NCBI GenBank assembly: GCA_009767595.1
Contig: VSDK01006478.1
Span: forward strand, 69,084 to 133,083
Reading direction: 5' to 3'
DNA from: Symbiodinium kawagutii
Lineage: Eukaryota > Sar > Dinophyceae > Suessiales > Symbiodiniaceae
DNA: 64,000 nucleotides
In this document: positions 47,927 through 59,359 of the stretch, one piece after another
How the letters are laid out: each line of letters starts with the position of its first letter
Numbering within the stretch: the first letter of the stretch is position 1
Position numbers and translations under genes: made by a program
The notes under the pieces: model-generated
What the model saw: only the letters and a program-made list of their open reading frames with translations
The model's database searches: none
What the model was told of the DNA's origin: nothing

Positions 47927-48145
47927 TTCTGGTTCTTGGGTTAAGGCTGACACTAGGAACCTGAGCAGGTTAAGCCCAAGCTCTTTGGTTGAAAATTGGT
48001 CGATCCAAAGCATGAGATTTGCTCGAAGTATGTGTCCGGGCCAACTGATCTCCAACTGCTGGCAGCTTTGCTTCGGAGGTTTATTCCGTGCATCAAACGC
48101 ATCGCCCAAGGACACCTCACCCCTACGTAGACCTCGGCCTTGCAA
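47927..48145 (-). CDS. Unknown protein, exon
   Basis: An open minus-strand frame ends at the donor CCAGAA|GTGAAT at 47927. It encodes GEVSLGDAFDARNKPPKQSC, EISWPGHILRANLMLWIDQF and STKELGLNLLRFLVSALTQE. The 5' boundary is uncertain: an acceptor within the frame at about 48065 (CTGCCAG) is possible. The frame looks globular and leucine-rich at its end. No family recognised. Confidence 0.4.
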
Positions 48146-48617
48146 CTGCGCACTTTTGGCTCAGAAGTAACCCAGCACCCACAGAAAGCCATCTGGGAGA
48201 CAGTACGTTTCATTATCACGAACCAGTAAAGCATAAACTGAAACCATACTACGGAGTTCTAAATGAATGTTTGGGTTTTTGAGCAGTTCGGTTCCTGGTT
48301 GGCCAGTGTGATGCAACCCTGCGAGTCGCTGTTTCTGCGGAACAGGCTCTGCTGGACTTCAGGTGATCTCTTCACCACCAAACTGTTGCACAACGCGAAG
48401 TCTTCCCAGCACATGTCTTGAACGGCATACATCCCATCGAGATCCTAAGTTTGATCAGATGACCATGCCGTGGTGAGGATCACAGGTTTGTACCATGAAA
48501 TGTGTGAAATTACCATGGCCAATTTCTTGCAAACAATAACAGGTCAATGGCCATGCAGATGATCAGCAGGTAATAGCCAGCCAGCTATTGCGATCAATGA
48601 TCCAATGGGCCTGAAAA

Positions 48618-48810
48618 TCATGCCACTTTCAGACACAAACCGCCCTTTTCGGTGACAGATGCGTGAGAGGCATCCAGGGATATCCCGGGCCCCCGCCTTT
48701 GCTGCTGAGGATCGGCTTGGCTGGTGTTCTCCAGAGCAGCCAGAAAGGATGTGATCCTTTGAGCTGTGCGGGGCGGTGGACCAAGCTTCACAGGGTTAGT
48801 GTTGTAGGTT
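48618..48810 (-). CDS. Unknown protein, terminal exon
   Basis: After TTGCTGCAG at 48810, 63 codons run to a stop at 48618. They encode TYNTNPVKLGPPPRTAQRIT, SFLAALENTSQADPQQQRRG and DASHASVTEKGGLCLKVA, a polar, probably partly disordered tail. The base after AG is A. It may continue to the exon at 47.9-48.1 kb if the stop is bypassed by an unseen donor. Confidence 0.4.
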
Positions 48811-48879
48811 CTGCAGCAACAACTAGAACTCCCAACAAGAACCATTAAAGGTCGGATTGGATGCTGCAATAAATTCACT

Positions 48880-49610
48880 AGTGACCATTCTTACGTGGTT
48901 ATCATTGGATATCAGTGGCTTGTTTCAGGCATTATCAGTTGGTCGATGTTGGTTGTCATTCTCCACCCAATAGCTTTTTTGCCTCTATATCAAACTGCTG
49001 ATGATTCTTTATCAGCTGGTTTAATCATCATCAAGCCGCAGATTCGCTACCATTTGGCTAATGACTCCTCCTTCATCGTCGATCCGCGACAATTTGCGCA
49101 ACCACCACTCCTCTGGTGGTTCCCAAGCCCTCTCAAACCAGGCTCCCAACTCCGCTCGAACCAGCACCCACTGAAAATTCACCAACTGGTAGTTGTTTGA
49201 CCAGTGCTGTTGGTCTTTATTCCATATTGTGAATTAAGACCACCAATTGTAAAAATCAGTAGATGGGTTAACCATGGCCAACCACCCAATATCGGTCACT
49301 TTCTTCCCTACTGCAAACCATTATGAACTAAGACCAACCATTTTTAACTATTGACCATGGTTGACCATTATGGGTTCACCATGCTTAACCATTAACCACC
49401 AAGCATTATGAACGACCAGTTCCACTGCGCCCAGATTCTTCACAACAGATCCAGGTCCCGCGGAGTAGCCGTTCCTCTCTGCGTAGCGAGCAGCTTGCCT
49501 TGGCCCACCGAAGCTGCTGTGCGAAGAAATGATTCCAATGATTCCATGATGTGGTTCTGAGGGCCGGAATTTCCATGATGGATTTTGCAGATTTTGCGTC
49601 TGTCAGCCGT
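48880..49610. other. Intergenic, rich in CCATGGTTGACCAT-type motifs
   Basis: Short near-palindromic words such as CCATGGTTGACCAT, AACCATTATGAAC and TTAACCATGGCC recur between about 49200 and 49420. No gene seen. Confidence 0.5.
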
Positions 49611-49686
49611 CGACTAGGCTAGAGACATGTGTGGCATAGGCGTCACATATCTCAAAACTAAATATGTACACACGGTACAAATCACA

Positions 49687-50401
49687 CTACCCGCCAGCAG
49701 CAGCAACTGCATGCAATCTCGACCACACTCGTTTGAGGCTTCTGTGGGCCCCAGATGATGTATGAAAGAACTTCCAGAGTCGAAGACATGGTTCCAATGT
49801 TGTACGAAATACCGGGTGACCAGCAAGGCCCGGTATTCGCTTCTCTGGATAACCATACCTGTGAGTGGTTCTGGAATTGGTAACAATTGTAGGAATACTA
49901 TCCGGCTTCCAGATGGCATGTAACCATTTCACCGCACGAGTCCATGCACGCATCTGAATGGCTAAAGTTTCACTGACTTGATCAGCACCGGGATGGAGCT
50001 CAGGCAGTTCATACAGCATGATCTTACTCCCTTTTTGGCACCACACACCCCGTGTCAAGAAGTACAGGTACCAAAGTGTTCGTCCAGCAGCTGAAGTCAA
50101 TATATAGTTCAAGTAGGCTCACCGGTTGTGCTTCATGATCCCATGTCAAACCACGGAAATATCGAACAATCCTTTTGGCAAAAATTGGTCCCAAGGGACA
50201 AGCTTGAATCACTTCATCCACAAGCCTGCATTGTAGTGTAGCCAATCTAGAATCATCAATAGGCAGCCTAACGGTAGGCAGAACATTGTCATGCTGCACC
50301 TTCTTCTTCTTCTTCTTTTTCTTCTGCATCACGCTTAGCACGCACTGGTTCATCTGATGCCACATGTCATGAAACTGTTCCAGAAGTTTGTAGTTATGCA
50401 C
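49687..50401 (-). pseudogene. Frame-broken retroelement-like relic
   Basis: Two overlapping minus-strand frames continue each other. 50024-50401 encodes RLATLQCRLVDEVIQACPLG, IVRYFRGLTWDHEAQPVSLL and ELYIDFSCWT before a stop. 49687-50112 continues in another frame with KIMLYELPELHPGADQVSET, AWTRAVKWLHAIWKPDSIP and a long basic tail. The junction needs a frameshift near 50040-50110. Such segments resemble the C-terminal part of dinoflagellate retroelement polyproteins as I recall them, but no reverse transcriptase motif is present, so the family is not proven. An AAG microsatellite (50309-50330) interrupts the 5' part as poly-Lys. Confidence 0.4.
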
Positions 50402-50409
50402 ATGTGTTT

Positions 50410-51508
50410 TGTCAATCTTCTGAAAGGAGGCATGTTTTCCCCAGAAAACTCAGAACCGTCTGTTTCGCAAGTTCATGTTCCATGATGGACGATGATGGAT
50501 GATGGATGATGATCATTCCACGTACAGCTCTGAGGCCAGGTATTGTGGTGCGTCCCTCACTAAAGGCCTCCCCTCCAAAAATCTACAAATGCTCATCTGA
50601 GGGAAACCAAGCAGTGGGTACACCGGATACTCCATTTATGAACCCAAGTAGCAGAATACCAAATAATTATCGCTTATGAATCATCATTGATGGATATAAT
50701 AACCAGAACTTTACCACTGGTTTGAAGAGCAAGGCCCGAATCTTGTGGTTACTCCAGTTACCATGGAGTAGCATTCGATGGTATGATTCCCATTGGTTCG
50801 CTGGTAAGTGACCAAAATGATTGCCTTGCTTCTTCTCACCAGATTGGATGACCATCGCCGCAAGGACCGCACCACTGTGCACCACGGCACCTCTTTCGTC
50901 GGGCATCACCGGGATTCAAGTCCGCAGGGTTCCTTGAGGCCAGCGGAGAGGTGAAGCAAGGTAGCCATGGTTGATCTCTGAATGCATAACACCACCATCC
51001 AACTGGTCATTGATAGGAGAATGACCTTTGATTTCCGGTTTCATGGTTGGCTTGTGGATATTGATGCAAGGGATCATTGGGGTTGATGATAAGGGACCAC
51101 TACTTATAGTACTAACCATGATCAGCCACTCTGAAAACTTATCCACCAACTATTTAGCATGACGAGCTCACCATGGTAATATTGATAATTCATTAGCTAT
51201 CATGGCTCTTTTGAAATATTCATTCATTTTTTGGCCAATACTATGTTCTCCAACATTAGCTACTTGCATCGATTAGCCGCCTATGGTGTTCCTTTCATGG
51301 TTTTATGTTCTCCAACTGTAGGAAAATTTGCTGCTGCCCGTTCATCATCGGTTCCTCTTTTTGTGGTCGGGAAGGCACTGCTCAGCTGCAGCCATGACAA
51401 GCTGGAAGAACAAGCTTCATGATGCATGGCTTAGTGTTGAAGACTGTCTGAAACATTGCTGATTTCATGGCTCAATCCCTGTCATTTTTGCAACGACAGG
51501 CCGAATCG
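50410..51508. other. Intergenic, no convincing gene
   Basis: A GATGATG-rich patch lies at 50480-50515. More CCATGGTTGA-type words occur near 50945 and 51115. A minus-strand frame at 50790-50909 (RGAVVHSGAVLAAMVIQSGE) has no splice support. Confidence 0.4.
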
Positions 51509-51697
51509 TCAGCACCGTCCCTTCGTTTCCAGGCGTCTTTCGCAGCGAAGCAACTCGTTCCAACGAGAAAGCACCACCTGACGGATGGCTAATGTGTCCA
51601 GGTCAGTGGCCCAAGAGCTGCTTGGCCAAAGTTGACCACGGCTACCCTCTGCCACAAGCAACGTCTTGGATCTGATTGTGGCAGCAATGCTGGGCAT
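51509..51697 (-). CDS. Candidate exon, unknown product
   Basis: A frame of about 62 codons ends at 51509. It encodes EGSRGQLWPSSSWATDLDTL and VVLSRWNELLRCERRLETKG. A GT donor within it (CCGTCAG|GTGGTG) is an alternative end. The 5' limit is unknown. Confidence 0.35.
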   Translation of the reverse strand: MPSIAATIRSKTLLVAEGSRGQLWPSSSWATDLDTLAIRQVVLSRWNELLRCERRLETKGRC

Positions 51698-51772
51698 GGT
51701 GGCTATGATTAAGCATTTCTAATCATCCATTCTTTGCCTTTATAAGCCATTGCAAAACCAGTGGTTCATCAG

Positions 51773-52236
51773 TACCCTATCCACATGACCAGCGATATTT
51801 TCTCTGCTGCAAAGCAACTGTGCGTGTTTTGGATGTTCCCCATGGTGATCATGTCCACATCCTGGGGGCTGAGGATGGCCGTGTCATGCCATGTCAATTC
51901 CCAGAAATTGAAACTGGATGTAAACTGCCGGAAGAAAAAGATGAAGTGGACTTCTGCTCATTTCTGCTCTCGAACGGATTCACGAAATGCTTCACCAGCT
52001 AAATCAGAGGCGATCCATTGACAGCTGGATCTTCACAATTCAGAACCTTAAAACTGACACAAATTTCCATGACATTCAAACTTCTTCCCCAAGGACTCGG
52101 AGGATTCAAGCCGGTCTTCCTCCCACGGTGCCAAGTTGCAGGGAAACCCAACAGGCGTCTCAACATGCGCGTGTCCTTAGTGGCCGTCCGATTTCACCTG
52201 TTGGTCGCTGGTGACATTGTGATTCTAACACAGTCG
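51773..52236 (+). CDS. Unknown protein, two plus-strand exons; possible P-type ATPase fragment
   Basis: 51773-52002 encodes RYFLCCKATVRVLDVPHGDH, VHILGAEDGRVMPCQFPEIE and PEEKDEVDFCSFLL and stops at TAA if not spliced earlier. 52094-52236 follows CCCCAAG|G and ends at the strong donor GTATGT. It encodes LGGFKPVFLPRCQVAGKPNR and VRFHLLVAGDIVILTQS. The LLVAGDIVILT string resembles the GD(I/V)V segment of P-type ATPase actuator domains. That is a short resemblance and only a suggestion. Strand differs from most neighbours. Confidence 0.4.
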
Positions 52237-52825
52237 GTATGTCTCAGTTCATCAGTTCATCATGGCTAATGGTGGTTTGATCAAATGTGGTTATACAAAT
52301 GATCGTCAATGATCATAAATCATAAATAAATGATAAATAGGAATAGTTGAAATCATGAGGTCAACTATGCTTCGAATGGTGAGTGATGATGGTTGATGTC
52401 CTGATTAACACTAAGTCGTAGCTGGTATAGCAGTCAGCCATAGAAAAAATGGTCATCGACTCATCGACTTGCTTGCCACCCCACAGCCTCACAATCCTTT
52501 GTATTCCAGATGAGCCATGGCCAACCATAGATCCCCTGGTAGCGAACGATTCCAATGACCAAGCTTGAGATCTCCCATAATGGTTTCGCAACGCGTTAGG
52601 GAGTCCATGGAAGGAACACCCTTATGCACTCAACCACGTACCAGCAGCTGCTTAGGGCCCAGTGACTTCTTCCCAAATCATCCTCAGATGCAGCTTACTC
52701 TTCAGCCCGTTGCGACTTTAAGCTCCGAAGAAAAATCATGCTAAAAGGCTCTTACAAACGGATCGTCTTCGTGAGACGCCGTGGGTTTTTGGCTCTTCTG
52801 TGGTATACTCTTGTACATCTTGTGG

Positions 52826-53160
52826 GTAGCCTTTTGGGACACTCTCCCGAAATACTTCTGGGAGACACTCCTACGAGACATTCTGTTGGGGGAAATTGTT
52901 CTGAGACATTCTTGTGAAACACTCTACTTGGGCACTCTTGCGAGACACTCTGCAAAGACATTAGGACGCTCCTCTAAAACATGCTTGGGCGACAGGCTTG
53001 TATGATTTGGCGGAAAAGCCGAAAAATTTGTAGGACTCTCTTGCCCTCTTCGAACACACTCTTGTGAAGCACTTTTGAGAGGCACGAATTGAAGTCCTGC
53101 AGGACACTCTAGCAAGACACGTTTGAGCAACAGCAAGACACTCTTGCAAAACACTGTTCT
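52826..53160 (-). repeat. Degenerate minisatellite with (C/A)TTGTGAGACACTCT-like units
   Basis: Words of the type GAGACACTCT, GAAACACTCT, GGACACTCT and AGACACTCTTG recur every 17-24 bp across about 330 bp. No reading frame is preserved. Confidence 0.8.
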
Positions 53161-53799
53161 CCTAATCACATGAGAGTGAATATGAGATACGAAGAGTTCC
53201 TCCAACTGGGACTGCAACAAAAGGCAGGTAGCAAAGAGAGAACGTACCATCATCATTCAACCATCATTTAACCCTCAACCACGATTAACCAAAGTTATGA
53301 TTAACAATCGTTTGCCATGATTTGACCATCAACCACTATGTAAGTATATGATTACCCATGGTTCTCAAGGCTAGTGCTTATTCCAATGGCAGGGTGGCAA
53401 ACACCTCGACTCCTCCCCAGACACTTGGTGGGTGAAATTTCGGGGTCGCTGGCGTCACCGTGCGCCATGCAGGAACAAATGTTGCCAAGATTTATATACT
53501 TGTAGGATGGAAGTATGTCATAGAAGTTAGTATATAGTATGTATATAGGATCAACTTCAATGACCCAAATGAAAGTAAATGTAGGTTAGTCCTGTATACT
53601 ATACATAGAATATCTGGGTTGTACTACGTCAAGCAGGGGAAGTGACCAATTCCTCCCCCACGACCTCAACGGGTGTATAGATTCTTGGGTGTGTATCAGT
53701 TTCTTCCATTCCAGGCCCACTACGCCAATGTTGTCCTTTCAGATAACCGCGTGGTTACCAGGCAGCAGTGCATGTAACAACGTTCGTGGCCATCATAAT

Positions 53800-54084
53800 C
53801 AACATCAATATGAGCAACGACAAAAAAATGACAGCCACAACCACGACAGCAACACCGACGAAGACGACACAGACCACCACCACCACCACTACGACTAAAC
53901 AAACCATAACTTCAACGACAAGCAGAACAACAACCGCAACAACAAAAGCAACCGCGACAGCAGCAACCACACCCATGACAGCAACAAGAACAACAGTGGC
54001 AATGCAACCCCAATGAAAAACCACAACAGAAAAAACGCAACAACATCAACAGCAGCAACATCGACAAGCACCACAACTACGGCA

Positions 54085-54137
<53 letters not shown>

Positions 54138-54220
54138 CCACAACAACAACCACAACAACAACCACAACAACAACCACAAAGACCACAAAGACCACAACAA
54201 AAATAAACAACAGCAATAGC
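53800..54220 (+). repeat. CAA/ACC/ACA trinucleotide-rich tract
   Basis: About 400 bp of mixed CAA, ACC and ACA triplets, ending in a pure CAA run at 54090-54135. It yields Thr/Asn/Gln frames on the plus strand and Val/Leu frames on the minus strand. Confidence 0.9.
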
Positions 54221-54748
54221 ATGCAGCTAGAAATAGCTACAGCTCAATAAATCTCCGTTGCCACTCCCCATCTCCACTTGGCCCAAGGGTCAGGTACCGA
54301 GCACTTTGGCCTTGAGCCCAGCGGGCAGCTTCTTCCAAGCGTCGCAAGTGCCGAGAACACGTGAAGTTGGGGTTCAAATACCTCGGCTGCCCAACGTAGA
54401 GTGACCGTTCCGATGAGTGGACCTATGGCCACCATGGGCTAAGCGTATAACTTATACCCATTGCAAACTCACGTGACATGTTTAATAAGGGTATGGGTAT
54501 AACTGATAAACCAACTATGTCAAGTTTAATAAGCGAATTGGATCAAATAGGATATTCCATGGCCATACCTATCTTTGAAAATGTAGTTAGTCACTACATA
54601 CCATTAATACCATGCGTTCGTCAGCTGTGGGATAAACACGCGCAACGCCCGACATTCGCCCCACCAACACAACACTGTTACACATCCATAACATTCACCA
54701 AACTGGAAAAGTTAACAAGAAGCTGGCTACACGCAGCCATTTGTGCTT

Positions 54749-54850
54749 TAGGATTTTATGGTTTAGGATTCAGGGCCTTAAAGTCCAGGGTTTAGGTTTT
54801 TAGGATTTTTGGCTTAAGAGTTTAAGGCCGGCGCAGGAGTTTAAGGGTCG
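54749..54850 (+). repeat. Degenerate TTTAGGG-like (interstitial telomere-like) repeats
   Basis: TTTAGGATT, GTTTAGGATT, AGGGTTTAGG and TTTAGGATTTTT recur over about 100 bp, ending TTTAAGGG. The plant-type telomere unit, also used by dinoflagellates, is TTTAGGG. Confidence 0.55.
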
Positions 54851-55086
54851 AGACTGACCAACGAGTGCGTCCTTGTCAGTCCCGGGGCAAATGTTGGGAA
54901 TTGCCCGTACAAATGCCATGGGCTGATGGATATTGTCAGAAATAATGACTCACGAGCAAGAATTTTCGCTGGTCGATGATGGGTTTCGAACAAATTGTGG
55001 CATATTGTGGCCACTTTTTGAGAATCGTGCATGATTTTCGTTAGCGAAGCTGCTTGAAAGTCAGTGAAGGAAGGTCAGTGGACAAA

Positions 55087-55320
55087 TCAGACCCAAAAGG
55101 CACATGACTGTTCTGTAGTATCACATTTTCTGAGCCATAAACTCTCCAACACGTACAATGTCGATATTGCAAAGACATGAAAGGCACAATTGCAAGCATC
55201 TTTACTTAGTGTGTCTGAAAGCCGTTCGGGGGATGATCGCGGTGCTGCATGGTAGAGCTGATTGCAAAAGCACAAGTCCCTCCCCCATCTGGCCCGTGTG
55301 GATGATGCTCGCTTCTCGAT
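55087..55320 (-). CDS. Doubtful frame, unknown product
   Basis: A minus-strand frame encodes CNQLYHAAPRSSPERLSDTL and HVFAISTLYVLESLWLRKCD. It is protein-like but has no clear splice sites, and a second frame is also open. Confidence 0.2.
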   Translation of the reverse strand: MEKRASSTRARWGRDLCFCNQLYHAAPRSSPERLSDTLSKDACNCAFHVFAISTLYVLESLWLRKCDTTEQSCAFWV

Positions 55321-55889
55321 TTTTTTGCTAGCAAAATTGAACCAAATAAATAAAGAAACAAACAACACATCAAGCAGCTGCACCTGTCATCTCCTGTAAA
55401 ACGCGGTGAAATGTATTTGGCCAACAAAGCCTCACAAAAAAAAAAACGCACAACTGCACTTCATTTCTGTATCTGTACTGCTAACTGGTTTGTGATGGCC
55501 ATCTCAAAAATGTTTAGTGAGTCAACCAGTCATCCCAACTATTTGGGAAAATGAGAAATGATCGAAGCACCAACTGGCCTCTATCGTTGGTTATTCGCCA
55601 TAGTTTACCACTATATTGACCATAGTCAACCGTTAGCCATCGAAAAAATCCACCCGAAAAAACCTGCAGTTTGGAGGTCCAAGAAACTGCGCTAAGTGCA
55701 TTGGCATCTCCTGCCACGGCCATCACTGTGGGTCAAGCCGCCCAGCCATGGGGAACCCCTTCGCATCACGGACAAACCACAACTAGTCATGGCCTCAGGT
55801 AATGACTTCGTTATCACTTCGTTATGAGTTGGTCATGAGTTCGTTATGAGTTCGCTCAGATGTATTCTAATTAGCAACAGAACATGCAC

Positions 55890-56080
55890 TGCGAGGTGAA
55901 CAGCTGGCGTGGCCTCAAGCCCAACTGGTCGAACCACGGCCCCCGCAGCCGCCCCTCGGTCCCCGCGAAAGGCGGAGACGTTCCACTTGCTGGCAACTTC
56001 TTGAAACCTGGGGGCAAAGGGGCGGTCCCCCAACCACCACAAGCAACCTGGAGGCAGATCCTTTCGCTTTGGGCACACCT
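55890..56080. other. GC-rich block, probably an exon of unclear strand
   Basis: Minus strand after CCCCCAG|G reads FKKLPASGTSPPFAGTEGRL and PWFDQLGLRPRQLFTSQCM. Plus strand reads VNSWRGLKPNWSNHGPRSRP with C-ending codons. GC content stands out from the surroundings. The AG|G acceptor favours minus. Confidence 0.35.
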
Positions 56081-56274
56081 TCAATGTGTCAAGATTAGCC
56101 AACCATGGCTAATGGATATTTCGTGGCTGATGATGATGCTTAATGGTGCCTACTCAACATTATTCAACCTGATTAAGCGTGGATAGCAATCGTCAGTTTA
56201 CATGTTAATAGCTGTTGAGGATGGTCCATGATGGTTCAGAAACCAGCTGAAGAGTGACGTTTCATTGCCAAACA

Positions 56275-57314
56275 GGGACGAAAAGGCTTCCAGTTAACTG
56301 GATGGTAAGAGATGGTGAGAGATTCCTCGTCAAGACACGAAGGTCCTCCATCGCTGAGCAAGTAAAAGGGAGCATCGGGAAAAACCCTTCGCACAGTGGC
56401 AATAGAAAACTCCATTCGTCGAGAAACCTGGCGGGGAACCCTGCCGGCCCCCGGTTTCATGGATGGAGATTCACATAGCGGTGGTCGTCTGTCGCTGTGG
56501 CAAACAGGAACAACTGAAGCATCACTTCAGTGGATGTATGTACGGGTCAATACTGATCAACCAAGCAAAGTATGGGTAGATGAACATCCCAACAGCCAGA
56601 CTAGTTTGGTCATTTGAGTGATGTGAACAGCCAGGAGTACATACAAGGCCCTTGATCTACAGCCATGTGAGAAATCAACGCTGCACATCTAATCTGCCAT
56701 TTGGTCAGTGGCCACTCCCGGTAGCTGCGTCCCGGTTGAATACCTCTGCCTTACCTTGCCCTCCCGGGCCCATATCTATTCCAGGCAGCGGTCACACCCT
56801 TGCCCGACCCCCCACCATTGCTATGGTAGAGCCAAATCCCAAGGGCACGTGCACTCACTTGCCGGGTGAGAGTCCCCGCTCCCAACCAGCTGCCCCGGCA
56901 CCTGATTGGTCTGAAAGAAGAAGGCCAAGTCTTTTGGCCCTGAAAGTGGAACCCAATCCATAGGCATTTCCACCTGTGCTCAGTGAAGGCCACGAGGTCC
57001 GTCCACAATCTTGATGACTCACGTGGTTGCTTAACAATGAATTTGAAACGGTTGATGATAAAAAATACTAAACCACCTAATCATCAATAAGAATTGATTA
57101 GCTGGTAGATTCAGCTGGTGATAAACCACCCCTGATCTTACCATAGCCAGCGATAGGGATTATTACAGAGCTATGCATCTCCAACCCATACAACATTAGA
57201 CAAACAGGACCAGCCAAAGACTTCAAAACAGCTTCACATCTTCGAACTTGCAAAGCCCGGACTGAGCTGCACAGCTTCACTTGTTCCAGTGCTGTTGACT
57301 TTTCAACTTCGCAA
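56275..57314 (-). CDS. Multi-exon gene with glycosyltransferase-like exon
   Basis: Three minus-strand exons are proposed. 57142-57314 (donor GTAAGA) encodes EAVLKSLAGPVCLMLYGLEM. 56859-56973 (acceptor GCACAG|G, donor GTGAGT) encodes VEMPMDWVPLSGPKDLAFFF. 56275-56427 (acceptor CGCCAG|G) encodes EFSIATVRRVFPDAPFYLLS followed by DGG. The last string resembles the start of nucleotide-sugar glycosyltransferases, where a hydrophobic strand ends in a DGG or DAG next to the donor site. The donor of the last exon is not fixed. Phases between the exons do not all join, so a missing exon or separate genes are possible. Confidence 0.4.
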
Positions 57315-57456
57315 CTCTTAGAGCTGCACAGCTGCCGACCAGACTGCAGGCACTGCTGACCTCATCTTCTGAACTCAGAGATCGATGGATGCTGTAGAGT
57401 TGGACCGCTACCAACCTTGGCAGCTACGAAGGCTGAAACAAGACCATTGGCAGATG

Positions 57457-57567
57457 GTCATATGATGTCATATGATGTCCTATGATGTCGTATGATGCCG
57501 TATGATGTCATATGATATCATATGATGTCGTATGATGTCATATGATGTCATATGATGTCATATGTTA
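57457..57567 (+). repeat. 10-bp tandem repeat TATGATGTCA, about 11 copies
   Basis: Clean array of TATGATGTC(A/G/C) units with few substitutions. Confidence 0.95.
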
Positions 57568-57569
57568 AT

Positions 57570-59000
57570 ATGGTGATCGAACATTTACGTGTGTTACCAT
57601 CCAGTAACATTCACTTGCATACATTGACATCCACTAGACCCATTAACCCTTCTCAACCATCAGGATATCCACTTACCATGATTAAGCACCATCAATCACC
57701 AGGTAGTGGGAACCAACTAGCTTTGATCACATGGAGTTGCTCTAAAGCACAGATAGCACTGGATGGACTCAAAATAGGCTGTGATGTGTTCTCTTAGTGG
57801 TCGATTTGAGCCATGAAAACCGTACCCTTCATCGAAACCATTGTAATAGGTTGACTACTTGACTACAACTTATTCAGATCATGGATACCATTGGTAGCTG
57901 CCTGTGCACCCAAAACAGCTCACTTTTGTCAGCTCCACACAGTTTTTCATCATAATTAACTAACTATTACTTGCTACTTATTACTAAGTATAACTTCATG
58001 ACCGGTTCTTTGAAAAAACATGTAGTTGTTGAGTTGTCAATGGATAAGAACCAAGACACTACAAATACACATCAGTTCAACCTTACCGTGATCAACATCT
58101 CCATTGATGCTAGATCTGCAAAAATTAACCACCCCTCTATTTTGCGACAAAAAGGTAGCGATTTGACATCAAATATAAGACGTATTAGGAAACTTATTGT
58201 CATTTGGGACCGCACGGGTTCCCATCAACAAGGGTACTCATGGGATAAGGTGATGTGAAAACTCCAGAACATATTACATCAGAATATACGTTCTTAAAAC
58301 AAAAAATCACACAATATTTTGTCAATAATCTAAAAATGACTCCCATCTCCACCTGGTGATGATCAATGCTCCAAGACATTCACCTCGAGCAACGCGATGA
58401 GGAAACACACTATGCGCTGCACCGTCAAACTGATCCGCATCCAAGCAGGATCCACGGCTAGGGACGTCGCATGGCAAGCTACAGGACTTCAGCAATGATA
58501 GGATCAGCTGTTTCTGGAGATCCAGGAGTTTCCCATCAATCCATCACCTCTTTGTAGCGATCCATCCATCCATCCGCTGTCCAATGGTCAAACTCGAGGG
58601 CATCCCAATTGCACAGCTACCGTGGTGCCCAAGTGTTAGAGACCCCGCTCTTTGGACCTGCGTTGATGGGTTTGATCCCACTTCATGATGATTTTCAACA
58701 TTTCACCACCCATTCACTTTCCATTGTTTACGACTTACCTTCATGCAGTGTTGCTGGTTGTTGATGATTACTTGTCATCCCCTACGATCCACCTTGACCC
58801 ACTTATGCAAACAGTTTCTGTCCGAAACTCCAAGCCAGGAGGCCTGATTCAACAGAAATTTTGTTAACTTTCCTGACGGCTGCGGTTTGGGCAATGTCAT
58901 CTTAGTTTATTCGCGTTACAGTTGCCAGGGACTAAGAGAACAACGATATTAAGAAGCTACAAATGAATGATTTCACTGCTCGACAGGACTTAGAGACCCA
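57570..59000. other. Intergenic, no gene seen
   Basis: An AT-rich plus-strand frame of 95 codons at 57971-58258 lacks splice signals and complexity. The rest has no notable structure. Confidence 0.45.
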
Positions 59001-59240
59001 AAAAGGTGAAGATGGGTCAAATGAATGATCTGAATGCTCAAGATCGACTAAAACAGAAATAAAGAGGGGACAAATGAAAGTTCAAAATGTTTATAACAAC
59101 CACCAAGAAATCCAAAAAGATGAAGATGGCACAAATGAATGACTTGCTCAAACAAATGCAGGAGGGACAATTCAATGATCTTAATCTTCGACAATGACTC
59201 AAGGAACCAAAAAAATGAAGAGGTCGCAAATGATTTTGTT
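58960..59240 (+). repeat. Degenerate ~70-bp tandem repeat with CAAATGAATGA core
   Basis: Four to five copies of CAAATGAATGA followed by TGCTC and, further on, CCAAAAAGATGAAGATGG, diverged and with indels. Confidence 0.65.
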
Positions 59241-59359
59241 TTTCCATTGCTAATTTTTTGGATCTTGCAAGCCGAACGTTTCAAAATACTTTGTTGGAAA
59301 GTTGCAAGCTGCACGTTTCCAAGATTTTTTAGACAGTGACAAGACAAAAAATATCGATC

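Noticed and set aside
53755..54219. Poly-Leu/Val minus-strand and Thr/Asn plus-strand ORFs
   Set aside because: Low-complexity CAA/ACC repeat.
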